This document shows positions 1-6,417 of a stretch of DNA of 16,701 nt, one piece after another (the first letter of the stretch is position 1; each line of letters begins with the position of its first letter). The notes under the pieces were generated by a model. The model worked only from the letters and a program-made list of their open reading frames with translations, searched no databases and was not told the origin of the DNA. The stretch covers positions 1 through 16,701 of the forward strand of contig JAEWJG010000125.1 of assembly GCA_023386675.1 (NCBI GenBank), in the 5' to 3' direction. The position numbers and the translations under genes are program-made. Source of the DNA: Actinomycetes bacterium. Lineage in GTDB: Bacteria; Actinomycetota; Actinomycetes; Actinomycetales; Microbacteriaceae.

Positions 1-242
1 GCCACGTCGACGACGGCACCGAGGGCCAGGCCCGGCACTTCGCCGGGATCGTCGCCGTCGCCGCGCGCGTCGGCCCGCGTCTCACGCGCTGGCTGAGCAT
101 CCACGTCGGCCGGGACGCGCCGGACACCGCGGACGGACGGCTCACCGACCACGCGCTCGACTTCGTGCGGCTGATCCGCTCGGGCGAGCTCGCCACCGCG
201 GACGCGGACGCCTGGGTGCGCCGCACGATCTGCGGCCGCTGA
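1..242 (+). CDS. Unrecognised protein, C-terminal 79 residues (5' end outside window)
   Basis: The open frame enters from the left edge (first full codon at base 3) and stops at TGA 240-242. The visible tail is hydrophilic and probably helical, with a Thr-Arg-Trp-Leu-Ser-Ile-His stretch near its middle and a Cys-Gly-Arg end. I see no diagnostic motif and do not assign a family. Third codon positions are almost all G or C, as in the neighbouring genes, which supports real coding. It converges on the hydrolase gene, with only 6 bases between the two stop codons and no terminator hairpin between them. Confidence 0.6.
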   Translation, partial: HVDDGTEGQARHFAGIVAVAARVGPRLTRWLSIHVGRDAPDTADGRLTDHALDFVRLIRSGELATADADAWVRRTICGR

Positions 243-248
243 CCGGTT

Positions 249-1127
249 CTAGGTCGTCGGCGGCAGGTGCGGGCTGCGGTGCACCTCCCACAGCCGGGCA
301 TGGCCGGGCGAGTTCGGGTCGTCGACGATCGGCTGGTCGGCCATGAACAGCCGGATCGCGTGTGCCAGCTCGCCCGGGTGGCTGAAGTTGATCGCGTGGG
401 CGGCATCCTCGATCGCCACCACCAGCACGTGGTTGTCGGTCTTCTCCGCGATCTCGCGCACCCGCTGGTGGTGCGGCATCAGCGGGTCACGGTCGCCGAC
501 GACCACGAGGGTCGGGATGCGCAGGTCCAGCAGTCGCGCGAGCGACGGGTACTGCGTGAGTGCGCGGAACATCTTCATGGTGCTCGGGACGCCGAACCGC
601 AGGTAGTCCGGCGCGGCGACGCTCACCATCCGGGGCGGCTCCCGGACACCGTCGCGCGACAGCTGGGCGACCGCGCGCCGCAGCGGCTGGTTGTGCACGC
701 CACCGGCGGGTGAGACGAGGATGGCGCGGTCCAGCCGTTCGGGATAGTGGTGGGCGAACTCGAGGATCACCGGGCATCCCATCGAGTTGCCGACCAGCGT
801 GACGTGCTCGATCCCCCGGTCGTCGAGGAACCGCGCGGCCGCGTGCGCGAGGTCGGGTATGTCGAGCCCGTTCGACGCCCGGCCGCTGCGCCCGAACCCG
901 GGCAGGTCGGGGACGAGCGTGTGGAAGTCGTCGGACAGCCGCTCGGCCGTGGGCAGCAGGTACCGTCCGGAGAGCCCGAAGCCGTGGACGTGCATCATCG
1001 CGGGAGCGTCGGGCGGACTCGCCGACTCCCGGTAGAAGACGTCGATGCCGTCGACCGTGGTCCAGCGCTCCGCAAGGCCGGACGCGGGGCGCCGCGGCAG
1101 CCGGCGGGGCGCGCTCTTCGTGCCCAT
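249..1127 (-). CDS. Alpha/beta-fold hydrolase
   Basis: A 292-residue serine hydrolase of the alpha/beta-hydrolase superfamily; the substrate cannot be read from sequence. Seen: oxyanion-hole His-Gly-Phe-Gly at 49-52, the strand leading into Pro-Gly-Phe-Gly-Arg-Ser-Gly (76-82), nucleophile elbow Gly-Asn-Ser-Met-Gly with Ser115, the probable acid Asp214 in Gly-Asp-Arg-Asp-Pro, and the probable base His244 in Asp-Ala-Ala-His-Ala-Ile-Asn. Length and layout match C-C hydrolase, haloperoxidase and lipase-like members. No signal peptide is visible, so it is probably cytoplasmic. The frame stays open upstream, but that part lies inside the HAD gene; ATG 1125-1127 gives a normal N terminus and has CATGAT (1134-1139, minus strand) ending 6 bases before it, with TTGTGC 18 bases further up. 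A leaderless transcript is therefore plausible. It follows the HAD gene by 44 bases. Confidence 0.85.
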   Translation of the reverse strand: MGTKSAPRRLPRRPASGLAERWTTVDGIDVFYRESASPPDAPAMMHVHGFGLSGRYLLPTAERLSDDFHTLVPDLPGFGRSGRASNGLDIPDLAHAAARFLDDRGIEHVTLVGNSMGCPVILEFAHHYPERLDRAILVSPAGGVHNQPLRRAVAQLSRDGVREPPRMVSVAAPDYLRFGVPSTMKMFRALTQYPSLARLLDLRIPTLVVVGDRDPLMPHHQRVREIAEKTDNHVLVVAIEDAAHAINFSHPGELAHAIRLFMADQPIVDDPNSPGHARLWEVHRSPHLPPTT

Positions 1128-1171
1128 GGTGCGATCATGCGCGCCCGGGCCGGGTCGGCACAATGCAGCGA

Positions 1172-1804
1172 TCAGGGAGTGAAGGCCACCGTCAGATCGG
1201 AGTAGTCGCGGAGCCGCGGCAGGCCAGTGGTGACGGCGGACTCGTGCCCGCCGACGACGACCACGCGGGCGCCCGAGGCGACGGCCGCGGTCAGCCCGGC
1301 CTCCGCGTCCTCGAACACGACGCACCCCGCGATCGGGACGCCGAGCCGCTCGGCGGCGAGCTGGTACCCCTGCGGGTCGGGCTTGCCGCGCTCGACATCT
1401 TCGGCCGCGACGAGCACCGGCGGGACGGGGACGCCCGCTGCGCGCATCCGCGTCACGGCGAGGTCGCGGGGCGCACTGGTGACGACGGCGACCGCTGCCC
1501 CGTCGGCCGCAAGCCGGGTGAGGAAGGCGGCGGCCCCCGGGATCTCGACGATCCCGTCGGTGCGGGTCAGCTCCTCGGCCACGAGGCCGGCGGCGAGCTC
1601 CGCCCGCTCGGCAGCGCTCAGCTGCGGCAGGAAGTGCGCGATCGTGTCGACGGCCTGCCGCCCGTGCGCGAAAGCGAGCAGCTCGACCGGATCGAGCCCG
1701 TGCCTGCGGCAGAACCCCGTCCAGACGTGCTCGACGACGGCGGTGGAGTCGACGAGCGTGCCGTCCATATCGAACAGGAACCCGGCCGCCTCGATGTCAT
1801 CCAC
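1172..1804 (-). CDS. HAD-superfamily hydrolase, subfamily IA (probable sugar-phosphate phosphatase)
   Basis: A 210-residue cytoplasmic Mg2+-dependent phosphatase or phosphomutase-like enzyme. All four HAD motifs are visible: motif I Phe-Asp-Met-Asp-Gly-Thr (nucleophile Asp12, acid/base Asp14), motif II Val-Val-Thr-Ser (Thr109/Ser110), motif III Lys141 in Gly-Lys-Pro-Asp-Pro, and motif IV Phe-Glu-Asp-Ala-Glu-Ala-Gly (Glu165, Asp166). The helical cap between motifs I and II is the small four-helix type typical of beta-phosphoglucomutase, 2-deoxyglucose-6-phosphatase and glycerol-phosphatase relatives. The start is GTG 1802-1804; no in-frame ATG lies before motif I. TACACT (1811-1816, minus strand) ends 6 bases before the GTG and no Shine-Dalgarno is present, suggesting leaderless expression. 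It is divergent from the lipoprotein gene at 1875 and upstream of the hydrolase gene. The exact substrate is unknown. Confidence 0.88.
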   Translation of the reverse strand: MDDIEAAGFLFDMDGTLVDSTAVVEHVWTGFCRRHGLDPVELLAFAHGRQAVDTIAHFLPQLSAAERAELAAGLVAEELTRTDGIVEIPGAAAFLTRLAADGAAVAVVTSAPRDLAVTRMRAAGVPVPPVLVAAEDVERGKPDPQGYQLAAERLGVPIAGCVVFEDAEAGLTAAVASGARVVVVGGHESAVTTGLPRLRDYSDLTVAFTP

Positions 1805-1852
1805 GTTCCGAGTGTAGTTGGGCGACGATAGAGGGTAACTGGCATTTAAATA

Positions 1853-1868
1853 CGTACATCAGTACGCT
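1853..1868 (+). promoter_or_regulatory. Putative leaderless promoter of the lipase module, with a small inverted repeat
   Basis: TACGCT at 1863-1868 ends 6 bases before the ATG at 1875 and fits an actinobacterial -10 hexamer for a leaderless mRNA. It overlaps the inverted repeat CGTAC-atca-GTACG (1853-1866), which could be an operator. The surrounding 60 bases (1821-1880) are about 45% GC by my count, well below the neighbourhood. No convincing -35 was found, so this is a sequence-pattern call only. Confidence 0.4.
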
Positions 1869-1874
1869 TCAGTC

Positions 1875-2276
1875 ATGACACCGATGAGGTCGACGCTGAG
1901 ACACATCTTCGCCATCCTCGTCGTGGCCGGTTTGGTATTTGGAACCACAGCGTGTTCGCCTCTGGGAGGGATCTTGACTCAACCGCAGCTCTCGACGGAA
2001 GAGAACCTCGCGAACCAGAAGAAGGTCGCGACGGAGTTCATCAAGGACTATCCGCACCCAGAACTCGAATCCATCAGATTCATGGCAGAGGGAAGCGTCA
2101 AGGGCAGTGGCAACTGGTCCGCGTACGCCGTGGTCACTATTGCGGGAAAGGCCTACGACGAGGTTTTGGGTACCTCACTCTCCCTCGGCGACGGTCTGCC
2201 CACGCTTCCACCGGGTCCGAGCCCCGCAGCCGTCACCGTCATCTACAGCGACGGCTCGAAGGAGCTGGTCGAGTGA
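1875..2276 (+). CDS. Small lipoprotein, candidate immunity protein of the lipase toxin (TilA-like position)
   Basis: A 133-residue predicted lipoprotein. Residues 1-26 form a signal peptide: Arg5 and Arg9, then a hydrophobic run Ile-Phe-Ala-Ile-Leu-Val-Val-Ala-Gly-Leu, ending Thr-Thr-Ala-Cys with Cys27 as the lipidation site; Thr at -3 is weaker than the usual Leu/Val. The mature part has a helix around 44-58, then beta-rich segments at 64-72, 80-92 and 118-132, compatible with a small cystatin/NTF2-like fold. It overlaps the lipase gene by 4 bases (GTGA), so the two are translationally coupled. Known for the family: the type VII lipase toxin TslA of Staphylococcus aureus is neutralised by an adjacent lipoprotein, TilA. 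The immunity role here is inferred from position, export and size. ATG 1884 is an alternative start; 1875 fits the -10-like hexamer upstream. Confidence 0.75.
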   Translation: MTPMRSTLRHIFAILVVAGLVFGTTACSPLGGILTQPQLSTEENLANQKKVATEFIKDYPHPELESIRFMAEGSVKGSGNWSAYAVVTIAGKAYDEVLGTSLSLGDGLPTLPPGPSPAAVTVIYSDGSKELVE

Positions 2277-3496
2277 CGACGGACAAGGATCTTGGGGACA
2301 TCGCACAAGCGGCATACGAGCTCGATCCCCAATGGAGCGAACATGCTCCGTTGAAAGCGGGAAGCAAAATCCCGCCTAAAAACCCGAAGTATGTTTTCCT
2401 CGGCGATCCCGCCCCGATCTCCGATCCCGTCTCCGGGTTCCAGGGAGCGGCCGTCGCACCTCTCCTGCCGACCGGCGATCCGGACCTCTCCCACGTGTTC
2501 GTCACGCTCGCGGGCACGAACCCCGGCGACCACTCCGACGTCAACACCGATGTCCAGCTGGTGATCGGTGGGCAGACGGCCGCAGCTCAGGCCGAGCAGG
2601 CGAAGGCGTACGCGGAGAAGGTTCGCGCGAAGTATCCGCACGCGGATCTCACATTGGTCGGGCACTCTCTGGGTGGATTTCTGGCGATGTACGCCGGCGG
2701 AGAACTGCATCTGCCCGCGACGTCGTTCAACGGCCCGGACCCATGGGACATGCTCTCCCCCGAGGCGCAGGCGTGGATCACACAGATGATCGCCGAAGGC
2801 AAGAACCCGTTCGTGAACTACCTGAACGAGTGGGACGCGATCGGGAACTCGTATGGAAACGGCACCGGGGCGGCCCGCTATGTGCGCGACAAGCCCGGCC
2901 GGGGCGCCTTCGACTACCACAACGTCTCGACGGGTTTCGACTTCAATGAGGATGGCTCCATCAAGGGTGCTGGAGTGAAGGGCCGGAGCATGCTCGAGAT
3001 CACGCGGAACCTTCTCGACGCCGTTCCGTCGCTGTATCGGGAACCGCTGGCGGTGACGCTGGCCGGCACCCTGGGCGTACTCCACCTGCCCGGTGTCGGA
3101 CGCTCCGTCGCACAGGGCGTCTCGGCCGCATTGGTCGCCATGGACACTCTGGCCGCTACCGCCCTGGCGGCGCGCATCGCGGGCACATCCGGTCTGCTCA
3201 GCGGAGTGAAAGACGTCAACAACAGCCTGATTCCGGAGATGCGAGAAGGGCTGGACAATGCGACGCGCACAGTCTCCGGCATCCCCTTCGTGACCTGGGC
3301 GGACATCGAGGAGTGCGTCACCGTGCAGCGCCTGCGCGTCGAGGACAACATCCACGAAGACGCGGGCGCAGCGGTGAACCGTCGTATCGATGCGCACCAG
3401 GAGGCCGTGAGGAAGCTGACCGCGGGGATCGGCCAGGCGGTGGACCACGCCGTCAGACAAGACGCCCAGTGGGCGTCGACCTTTGCCGGGCACTAG
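2273..3496 (+). CDS. Class-3-type lipase with C-terminal helical domain, candidate TslA-like secreted toxin
   Basis: A 407-residue protein. Residues about 40-240 form an alpha/beta lipase: the strand Val-Phe-Val-Thr-Leu-Ala-Gly-Thr (75-82) probably supplies the oxyanion loop; Gly-His-Ser-Leu-Gly-Gly holds the nucleophile Ser132; Asp188 in Asn-Glu-Trp-Asp-Ala-Ile and His216 in Phe-Asp-Tyr-His-Asn complete a plausible triad. Residues about 240-407 are helical, with an Ala/Leu-rich stretch (260-305) and amphipathic helices to the end. There is no N-terminal signal peptide despite the enzyme being lipase-like, which fits type VII export. N-terminal lipase plus C-terminal helical targeting region is the reversed LXG layout known for TslA. 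GTG 2273 is chosen because it overlaps the lipoprotein stop and has AGGAG 8 bases upstream; the upstream open frame lies within the lipoprotein gene. An alternative is an ordinary intracellular lipase. Toxin activity is inference. Confidence 0.8.
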   Translation: MTTDKDLGDIAQAAYELDPQWSEHAPLKAGSKIPPKNPKYVFLGDPAPISDPVSGFQGAAVAPLLPTGDPDLSHVFVTLAGTNPGDHSDVNTDVQLVIGGQTAAAQAEQAKAYAEKVRAKYPHADLTLVGHSLGGFLAMYAGGELHLPATSFNGPDPWDMLSPEAQAWITQMIAEGKNPFVNYLNEWDAIGNSYGNGTGAARYVRDKPGRGAFDYHNVSTGFDFNEDGSIKGAGVKGRSMLEITRNLLDAVPSLYREPLAVTLAGTLGVLHLPGVGRSVAQGVSAALVAMDTLAATALAARIAGTSGLLSGVKDVNNSLIPEMREGLDNATRTVSGIPFVTWADIEECVTVQRLRVEDNIHEDAGAAVNRRIDAHQEAVRKLTAGIGQAVDHAVRQDAQWASTFAGH

Positions 3497-3511
3497 GCGA
3501 GAGGAAAACAG

Positions 3512-3880
3512 GTGAGTTGCACCTCGCATAACACAGGCCAGAATTCCGGCAACCTGGCCGATGCCATCGCCAACATCGAGAAGGGCTTCGAACACACGGC
3601 CGAAGCCGCGAGGGCGGCGATCGACTCGCTCCTTCACAACGCAGCCGTCGGGCTTCTTCACGCGGCCCTCCCGCCGATGGTGCATGGTCACAACGCCCTG
3701 GTCCGGTCCGGCGCCTGGGTGCGAGTCGAAGCCCTGACGGTGGAGCTGGCGCTCAGCCTGACCGGCGCCCGAATGACGAACGGTGTTCTATCCGGTGCCG
3801 TCGCAGGAGCGGTGACGAAGGGTCTCGACACCATCACCAAGGACCTCGACTACGTCCAGGGAGTGAGCAGCATCACATGA
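3512..3880 (+). CDS. Small helical protein of the lipase module, candidate secretion partner 1
   Basis: A 122-residue protein of no family I can name. Residues 14-50 look like one amphipathic helix (Asn-Leu-Ala-Asp-Ala-Ile through Leu-Leu-His). A Pro-Pro turn at 54-55 follows, then a second helical part with Gly-Ala-Trp-Val at 67-70, and a Gly/Ala-rich hydrophobic stretch at 84-103 that might insert in or cross a membrane. The start is GTG 3512, preceded by a good ribosome site (GAGAGGA) about 7 bases upstream. It lies 15 bases after the lipase stop and overlaps the next gene by 4 bases (ATGA). Its size and operon position correspond to the small partners TlaA1/TlaA2 that accompany TslA; homology cannot be judged by eye. 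The Gly-rich tail could also be a folded extension of the lipase's targeting region. Confidence 0.7.
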   Translation: MSCTSHNTGQNSGNLADAIANIEKGFEHTAEAARAAIDSLLHNAAVGLLHAALPPMVHGHNALVRSGAWVRVEALTVELALSLTGARMTNGVLSGAVAGAVTKGLDTITKDLDYVQGVSSIT

Positions 3881-4206
3881 CCGACTACCGATCCCTCCGC
3901 GAGCTCGAGGACGCCCAGGACAGGGAGTCGGCCGACGCTCGGCAGCGGATGGAGCTCGCCGAGGAGTGCGTCGCCCACTACCGCTGGCAGATAACACGAC
4001 TTCAAGAGGACTTCAGCCTGCTCGCAAACTCCGAAGGATTCGCGGACGCGCCGGGGTTCCGAGCCGAGCTGCAAGCGGTCGCAGACCGCGTCGATGAGAA
4101 CGTCTGGGAAGCGGGTCGCGTCTTGGCTCGCTTCGCGGAGGAAGACGAGGAGATGCGGTTCCATCACCAGCGTGAACGGGAGCGATTTCTCGCCGAGCAG
4201 GGGTGA
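3877..4206 (+). CDS. Small helical-hairpin protein of the lipase module, candidate WXG100/Lap-like partner 2
   Basis: A 109-residue, highly charged protein with no signal peptide. Residues 1-50 form a long helix rich in Arg/Glu/Gln, broken by Asn-Ser-Glu-Gly-Phe-Ala-Asp-Ala-Pro-Gly at 51-60; a second long helix runs 61-107. This two-helix, about 100-residue plan is that of WXG100/ESAT-6-size proteins and of the Lap-type partners (for example DUF3958) of LXG toxins, although no Trp-X-Gly turn is present. Its ATG overlaps the preceding stop (ATGA), so it is translationally coupled. It is the last gene of the operon and is followed 11 bases later by the hairpin at 4218-4251. Family assignment is structural analogy only. 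Confidence 0.72.
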   Translation: MTDYRSLRELEDAQDRESADARQRMELAEECVAHYRWQITRLQEDFSLLANSEGFADAPGFRAELQAVADRVDENVWEAGRVLARFAEEDEEMRFHHQRERERFLAEQG

Positions 4207-4217
4207 GCAAGACCGCA

Positions 4218-4251
4218 TGCGGAGGGGGCCATCCCACCTGCCCCCTCCGCA
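4218..4251. terminator. Bidirectional hairpin terminator
   Basis: A perfect 12-base stem (TGCGGAGGGGGC at 4218-4229 with its complement at 4240-4251) encloses a 10-base loop. It sits between the stop of the lipase-module operon (+) and the stop of the FAD oxidoreductase gene (-, 4256), so it can serve both. There is no long T run on either side, as is common in high-GC actinobacteria. Confidence 0.8.
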
Positions 4252-4255
4252 CGTC

Positions 4256-5386
4256 TCACACCAGTGCGGCCGAGAACCGCGCCGGGCGGAACGACGCCAG
4301 CAGCGGCGACTTCGCGCCGGTGAGGATCTCGCGGGCGAGCAGCTCGCCGGCGATGAGGCCCAGCGTGGCGCCGCTGTGCGTGAAGGCGACGAAGTAGCCG
4401 GAGACCTGCTCCAGCTCACCCAGGACCGGCTCGCCGTCGCCCGGGATGGGCTTGCCGCCGATGCCGAAGCCGTCCAGCTCGAGCGCCGGGTTGCCGGCGA
4501 GGACGCGGGACGCCTCCACGAGCAGGCGGTCGACGATGCCGTCCGGGACGGTGATCGAGCCGTCGTCGCCGACGACCAGCGACTCCTCCGACCAGGCGGA
4601 GTCGAGCGCGAGAGCGCCGGTCGGGGTCGGGCGGACGGCGACGTCCGGGGTGTTCAGCACCGCCGTCAGCTCCGTCTCGACCGGCTTGGTCCAGACCAGC
4701 AGCGCGGCGGGGCTGCCGTCCTCGATGCGGATGCCGTGCTCGGCGACCTGCGCCGGGACACCGGGACCGGTCGCGAGCAGCACGGCGTCGGCGTCGAAAC
4801 GGCGGCCGTCGGCGGCGACGGCGCCGACCGCACGGCCGTCCTCGACCACGACCTCCACGTGGCCGGCACCGGTGATGAGCGAACCGCCGCGCGCGGTGAA
4901 CTCCGCGGCCAGGTGCTGGATGAGCGACGGCAGATCCACCCATCCCTCGCCCGGGTTGAAGATCGCGCCCTCGGACGCGACCGCGGCCGGGTCGACGCCC
5001 GGCGTGACCGACGCGATCTCAGACGCGTCGACCCACTGCGCGTCGTAGCCGATGGCGCGCTCGTGCTCGATGATCGGGCGGTAGCTCTCGCCCTCCGGGG
5101 CCCAGGTCAGGCCGCCGTCGAAGCGGAGGAACGCCGACACGTCCTCACGCGCGGCGAGGGTGCGGTAGCGGTCGATGCCCAGCTGGCGCAGCGCGTGGTA
5201 CTCCGGTGACCGGACGCCGGCGGTGTTCAGCCACGACAGCGAACGGCCGCTCGCGCCGCTGGCGAGCTCGCCCTCGGTGAGCAGGGTCACCTCGGCGCCC
5301 TGGCGGACCAGCTGGGTGGCGGTCGAGACGCCGAGCACGCCGCCGCCGATGACGACGACGCGGGAACGGGTGGATGGTGCGGTCAT
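4256..5386 (-). CDS. FAD-dependent oxidoreductase, DAO (D-amino-acid/sarcosine oxidase-like) family
   Basis: A 376-residue flavoenzyme. The Rossmann motif Val-Val-Ile-Gly-Gly-Gly-Val-Leu-Gly-Val (10-20) is followed by an acidic strand end and Gly-Ala-Ser-Gly-Arg-Ser (44-49), typical of the glycine/sarcosine/D-amino-acid oxidase fold. The C-terminal Thr-His-Ser-Gly-Ala-Thr-Leu-Gly segment is the conserved flavin-contacting loop of this family. Expected chemistry is oxidation of a secondary or primary amine (D-amino acid, N-methyl amino acid, opine or Amadori compound). It is the last gene of a five-gene operon with an amino-acid-type ABC transporter and a Gfo/Idh/MocA dehydrogenase. ATG 5384-5386 starts 5 bases after the dehydrogenase stop; GTG 5393-5395, overlapping that stop, is an alternative that adds three residues. 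The actual substrate is not readable. Confidence 0.88.
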   Translation of the reverse strand: MTAPSTRSRVVVIGGGVLGVSTATQLVRQGAEVTLLTEGELASGASGRSLSWLNTAGVRSPEYHALRQLGIDRYRTLAAREDVSAFLRFDGGLTWAPEGESYRPIIEHERAIGYDAQWVDASEIASVTPGVDPAAVASEGAIFNPGEGWVDLPSLIQHLAAEFTARGGSLITGAGHVEVVVEDGRAVGAVAADGRRFDADAVLLATGPGVPAQVAEHGIRIEDGSPAALLVWTKPVETELTAVLNTPDVAVRPTPTGALALDSAWSEESLVVGDDGSITVPDGIVDRLLVEASRVLAGNPALELDGFGIGGKPIPGDGEPVLGELEQVSGYFVAFTHSGATLGLIAGELLAREILTGAKSPLLASFRPARFSAALV

Positions 5387-5391
5387 GGTGC

Positions 5392-6417
5392 TCACTTTCG
5401 GTTCTGCGTGTGGATGGTGTCGATGAGATCGAGGACAGCGAGGCTGTCCCGCGGGTCGACCGGAAGGGGTGCGCCGTCGCGGAGGGCGGCGGCGAGTTGT
5501 CGGTAGAAGCCGGCGTAGTCGCCGGGCGCGAGCGGCACCTCGTCGGGGTGCGCGTCGGTGCCCAGCCGGGCCGGGGCGTCGGCCTGGCCGAGCCGCGGGT
5601 CGCCCGGGCGCATCCCGCCGGCGAGCTGCGGCTCCTGCGGGTCCAGTCCCCAGGAGACGAAGCCGGAGCGGGAGCCGAGCGCGCGGAACCGCGGGCCGGC
5701 GATCGGGGCGACGGCGCTCATCCAGAGGTGGCTCGTCGTGCCCGACCCGTGCTCCAGGACGACGAACACGTCGTCGTCGGCCGCGCCGCCGCGGCGGTTG
5801 CGGACCTCCGCATGGGCGAGCTCCGCGGGGCCGAACAGGAGCAGAGCCTGGTCGATCAGGTGCGCGCCGAGGTCGAACAGGATGCCGCCGCCCTCCCCCG
5901 GACCGGTGGTGGACTTCCAGGAGTCGTCGGACGCCGGCTTCCACCATTCGAATCGCGACTCGAAGCGACGGATGTCGCCCAGCGCGCCCTCGCGGATCAG
6001 GCGGCGGAGGGTGAGGAAGTCGCCGTCCCAGCGCCGGTTCTGGAAGACCGTGAACGGGACGCCGGCAGCTGAGGCCTGCTCGATCAGGGCACGGCCGGAC
6101 GCGGCGTCGGGCGCGAACGGCTTGTCGACGACCGTGGCGATACCTGCGGAGACCGCCGCCGTCGCGTGGGCGACGTGCAACGGTGTCGGCGAGGCGACGA
6201 CGACCACATCGAGCCCGGGATGCGCGAGCAGCGCATCCAGATCCGGCACCGCGACAGCGGACGGATGGTCGGCCGCCAGCCGGTCGGCCTGCGACGTGAC
6301 GACCGCGGCCAGCTCGAACGCGGGATCCGCCGCGAGGAACGGCGCATGGAACACGCTCCCCGCGACGCCGTACCCGATCAGGCCGACGCGGAGCGGCGCA
6401 CCGGCCGCGCCGCTCAC
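5392..6417 (-). CDS. Gfo/Idh/MocA-family NAD(P)-dependent dehydrogenase
   Basis: A 341-residue oxidoreductase. The N-terminal Rossmann fold carries Gly-Leu-Ile-Gly-Tyr-Gly-Val-Ala-Gly (12-20), followed by Ser-Val-Phe-His-Ala-Pro-Phe. The family signature Asp-Lys-Pro is at 98-100 (Lys99 is the catalytic/cofactor lysine). The substrate-side motif Gly-Gly-Ile-Leu-Phe-Asp-Leu-Gly-Ala-His-Leu-Ile-Asp spans 177-189, with His186 as the probable catalytic base. Family members oxidise or reduce sugars, inositols, and related polyols or imines; rhizopine-related MocA is a classical member. The start is GTG 6415-6417, overlapping the ATPase stop (GTGA). Its place between an amino-acid-type importer and an amine-oxidising flavoenzyme suggests a substrate that has both a polyol/sugar part and an amino part; this is inference. 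Confidence 0.9.
   Translation of the reverse strand: MSGAAGAPLRVGLIGYGVAGSVFHAPFLAADPAFELAAVVTSQADRLAADHPSAVAVPDLDALLAHPGLDVVVVASPTPLHVAHATAAVSAGIATVVDKPFAPDAASGRALIEQASAAGVPFTVFQNRRWDGDFLTLRRLIREGALGDIRRFESRFEWWKPASDDSWKSTTGPGEGGGILFDLGAHLIDQALLLFGPAELAHAEVRNRRGGAADDDVFVVLEHGSGTTSHLWMSAVAPIAGPRFRALGSRSGFVSWGLDPQEPQLAGGMRPGDPRLGQADAPARLGTDAHPDEVPLAPGDYAGFYRQLAAALRDGAPLPVDPRDSLAVLDLIDTIHTQNRK

Noticed and set aside
2357..2375. GCGGGA-7-TCCCGC hairpin as an attenuator in the lipase gene
   Set aside because: It is inside a coding frame of good quality and is short; a chance inverted repeat is as likely.
2243..3691. 482-residue open frame on the minus strand
   Set aside because: It is antisense to the lipase gene; no recognisable motifs, and the opposite strand has a complete catalytic triad and operon spacing.
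1875..4206. Prophage or conjugative element carrying the lipase operon
   Set aside because: No integrase, transposase, phage structural gene, tRNA or attachment repeats were seen on either side; only base composition suggests transfer.
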